A stretch of 26,864 bases of DNA from Bacteroides sp. OF04-15BH (GTDB lineage Bacteria; Bacteroidota; Bacteroidia; Bacteroidales; Bacteroidaceae). The DNA lies in contig NZ_QUEM01000039.1 in NCBI RefSeq assembly GCF_003477995.1, positions 1-26,864 of the forward strand, in the 5' to 3' direction. Position 1 is the first letter of the stretch. Each line of letters begins with the position of its first letter. Position numbers and translations under genes: made by a program. Below, one piece after another: positions 26,806-26,864 of the stretch. A model generated the notes under the pieces. That model was not told the DNA's origin and searched no databases. It saw only the letters and a program-made list of their open reading frames with translations.

Positions 26806-26864
26806 CATTCTTTTTTGTTTAGAATACCCGTTGGCGGAATTAATTTAGCGCATACTTAACCCTG

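Overview
The window is 26.9 kb of Bacteroidales chromosome, most likely Bacteroides, Phocaeicola or a close relative. Three things point there. Good -7 boxes of the form TAnnTTTG, the Bacteroidetes sigma-70 type, precede many genes. Starts lie in A-rich leaders without Shine-Dalgarno sequences. The protein families are typical of the group: a CarboxypepD_reg/beta-barrel outer-membrane protein, a PepSY-like lipoprotein, a DUF4377 lipoprotein and an M49 dipeptidyl peptidase III. No insertion sequence, phage gene, CRISPR array, tRNA or rRNA was seen, so this looks like core genome.

Layout: (1) 1-1109: the end of an upstream terminator and a secreted M48 metalloprotease. (2) 1311-7858: a five-gene branched-chain amino acid operon, leuA-leuC-leuD-second LeuA/CimA-family synthase-leuB. 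It is preceded by a near-consensus promoter, a 26-codon leader ORF and a hairpin-plus-U-run that together look like a transcription attenuator. LeuCD and LeuB can serve both the leucine branch and a citramalate (pyruvate) route to 2-oxobutyrate and isoleucine, which would explain the second synthase. (3) 7966-9185: a periplasmic TPR protein and a convergent DUF4377 lipoprotein with interlocked stop codons. (4) 9209-14238, all on the minus strand: a short AraC-type regulator; dipeptidyl peptidase III with an AlkD-like HEAT-repeat protein; and a Fur-family regulator followed by purA. (5) 14384-16297: recQ, ending in a terminator shared with the opposing amidase gene. (6) 16296-19723, minus strand: a 931-residue coiled-coil protein with a Rad50/SbcC-type zinc-hook motif exactly at its centre but no visible ATPase head, coupled by an ATGA overlap to an N-acetylmuramoyl-L-alanine amidase. 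(7) 19873-25753: hisS, a lipoprotein with three PepSY-like repeats, and a TonB-receptor-like barrel protein. (8) 25764-26765: an AI-2E family membrane protein on the minus strand.

The most unusual items are the putative leu attenuator, the headless zinc-hook protein coupled to the amidase, and the Fur-family protein that keeps its structural zinc cysteines but lacks the usual sensor histidines and has an inverted repeat in its own promoter. All functional statements are read from sequence and remembered family knowledge; no database search or folding program was run.
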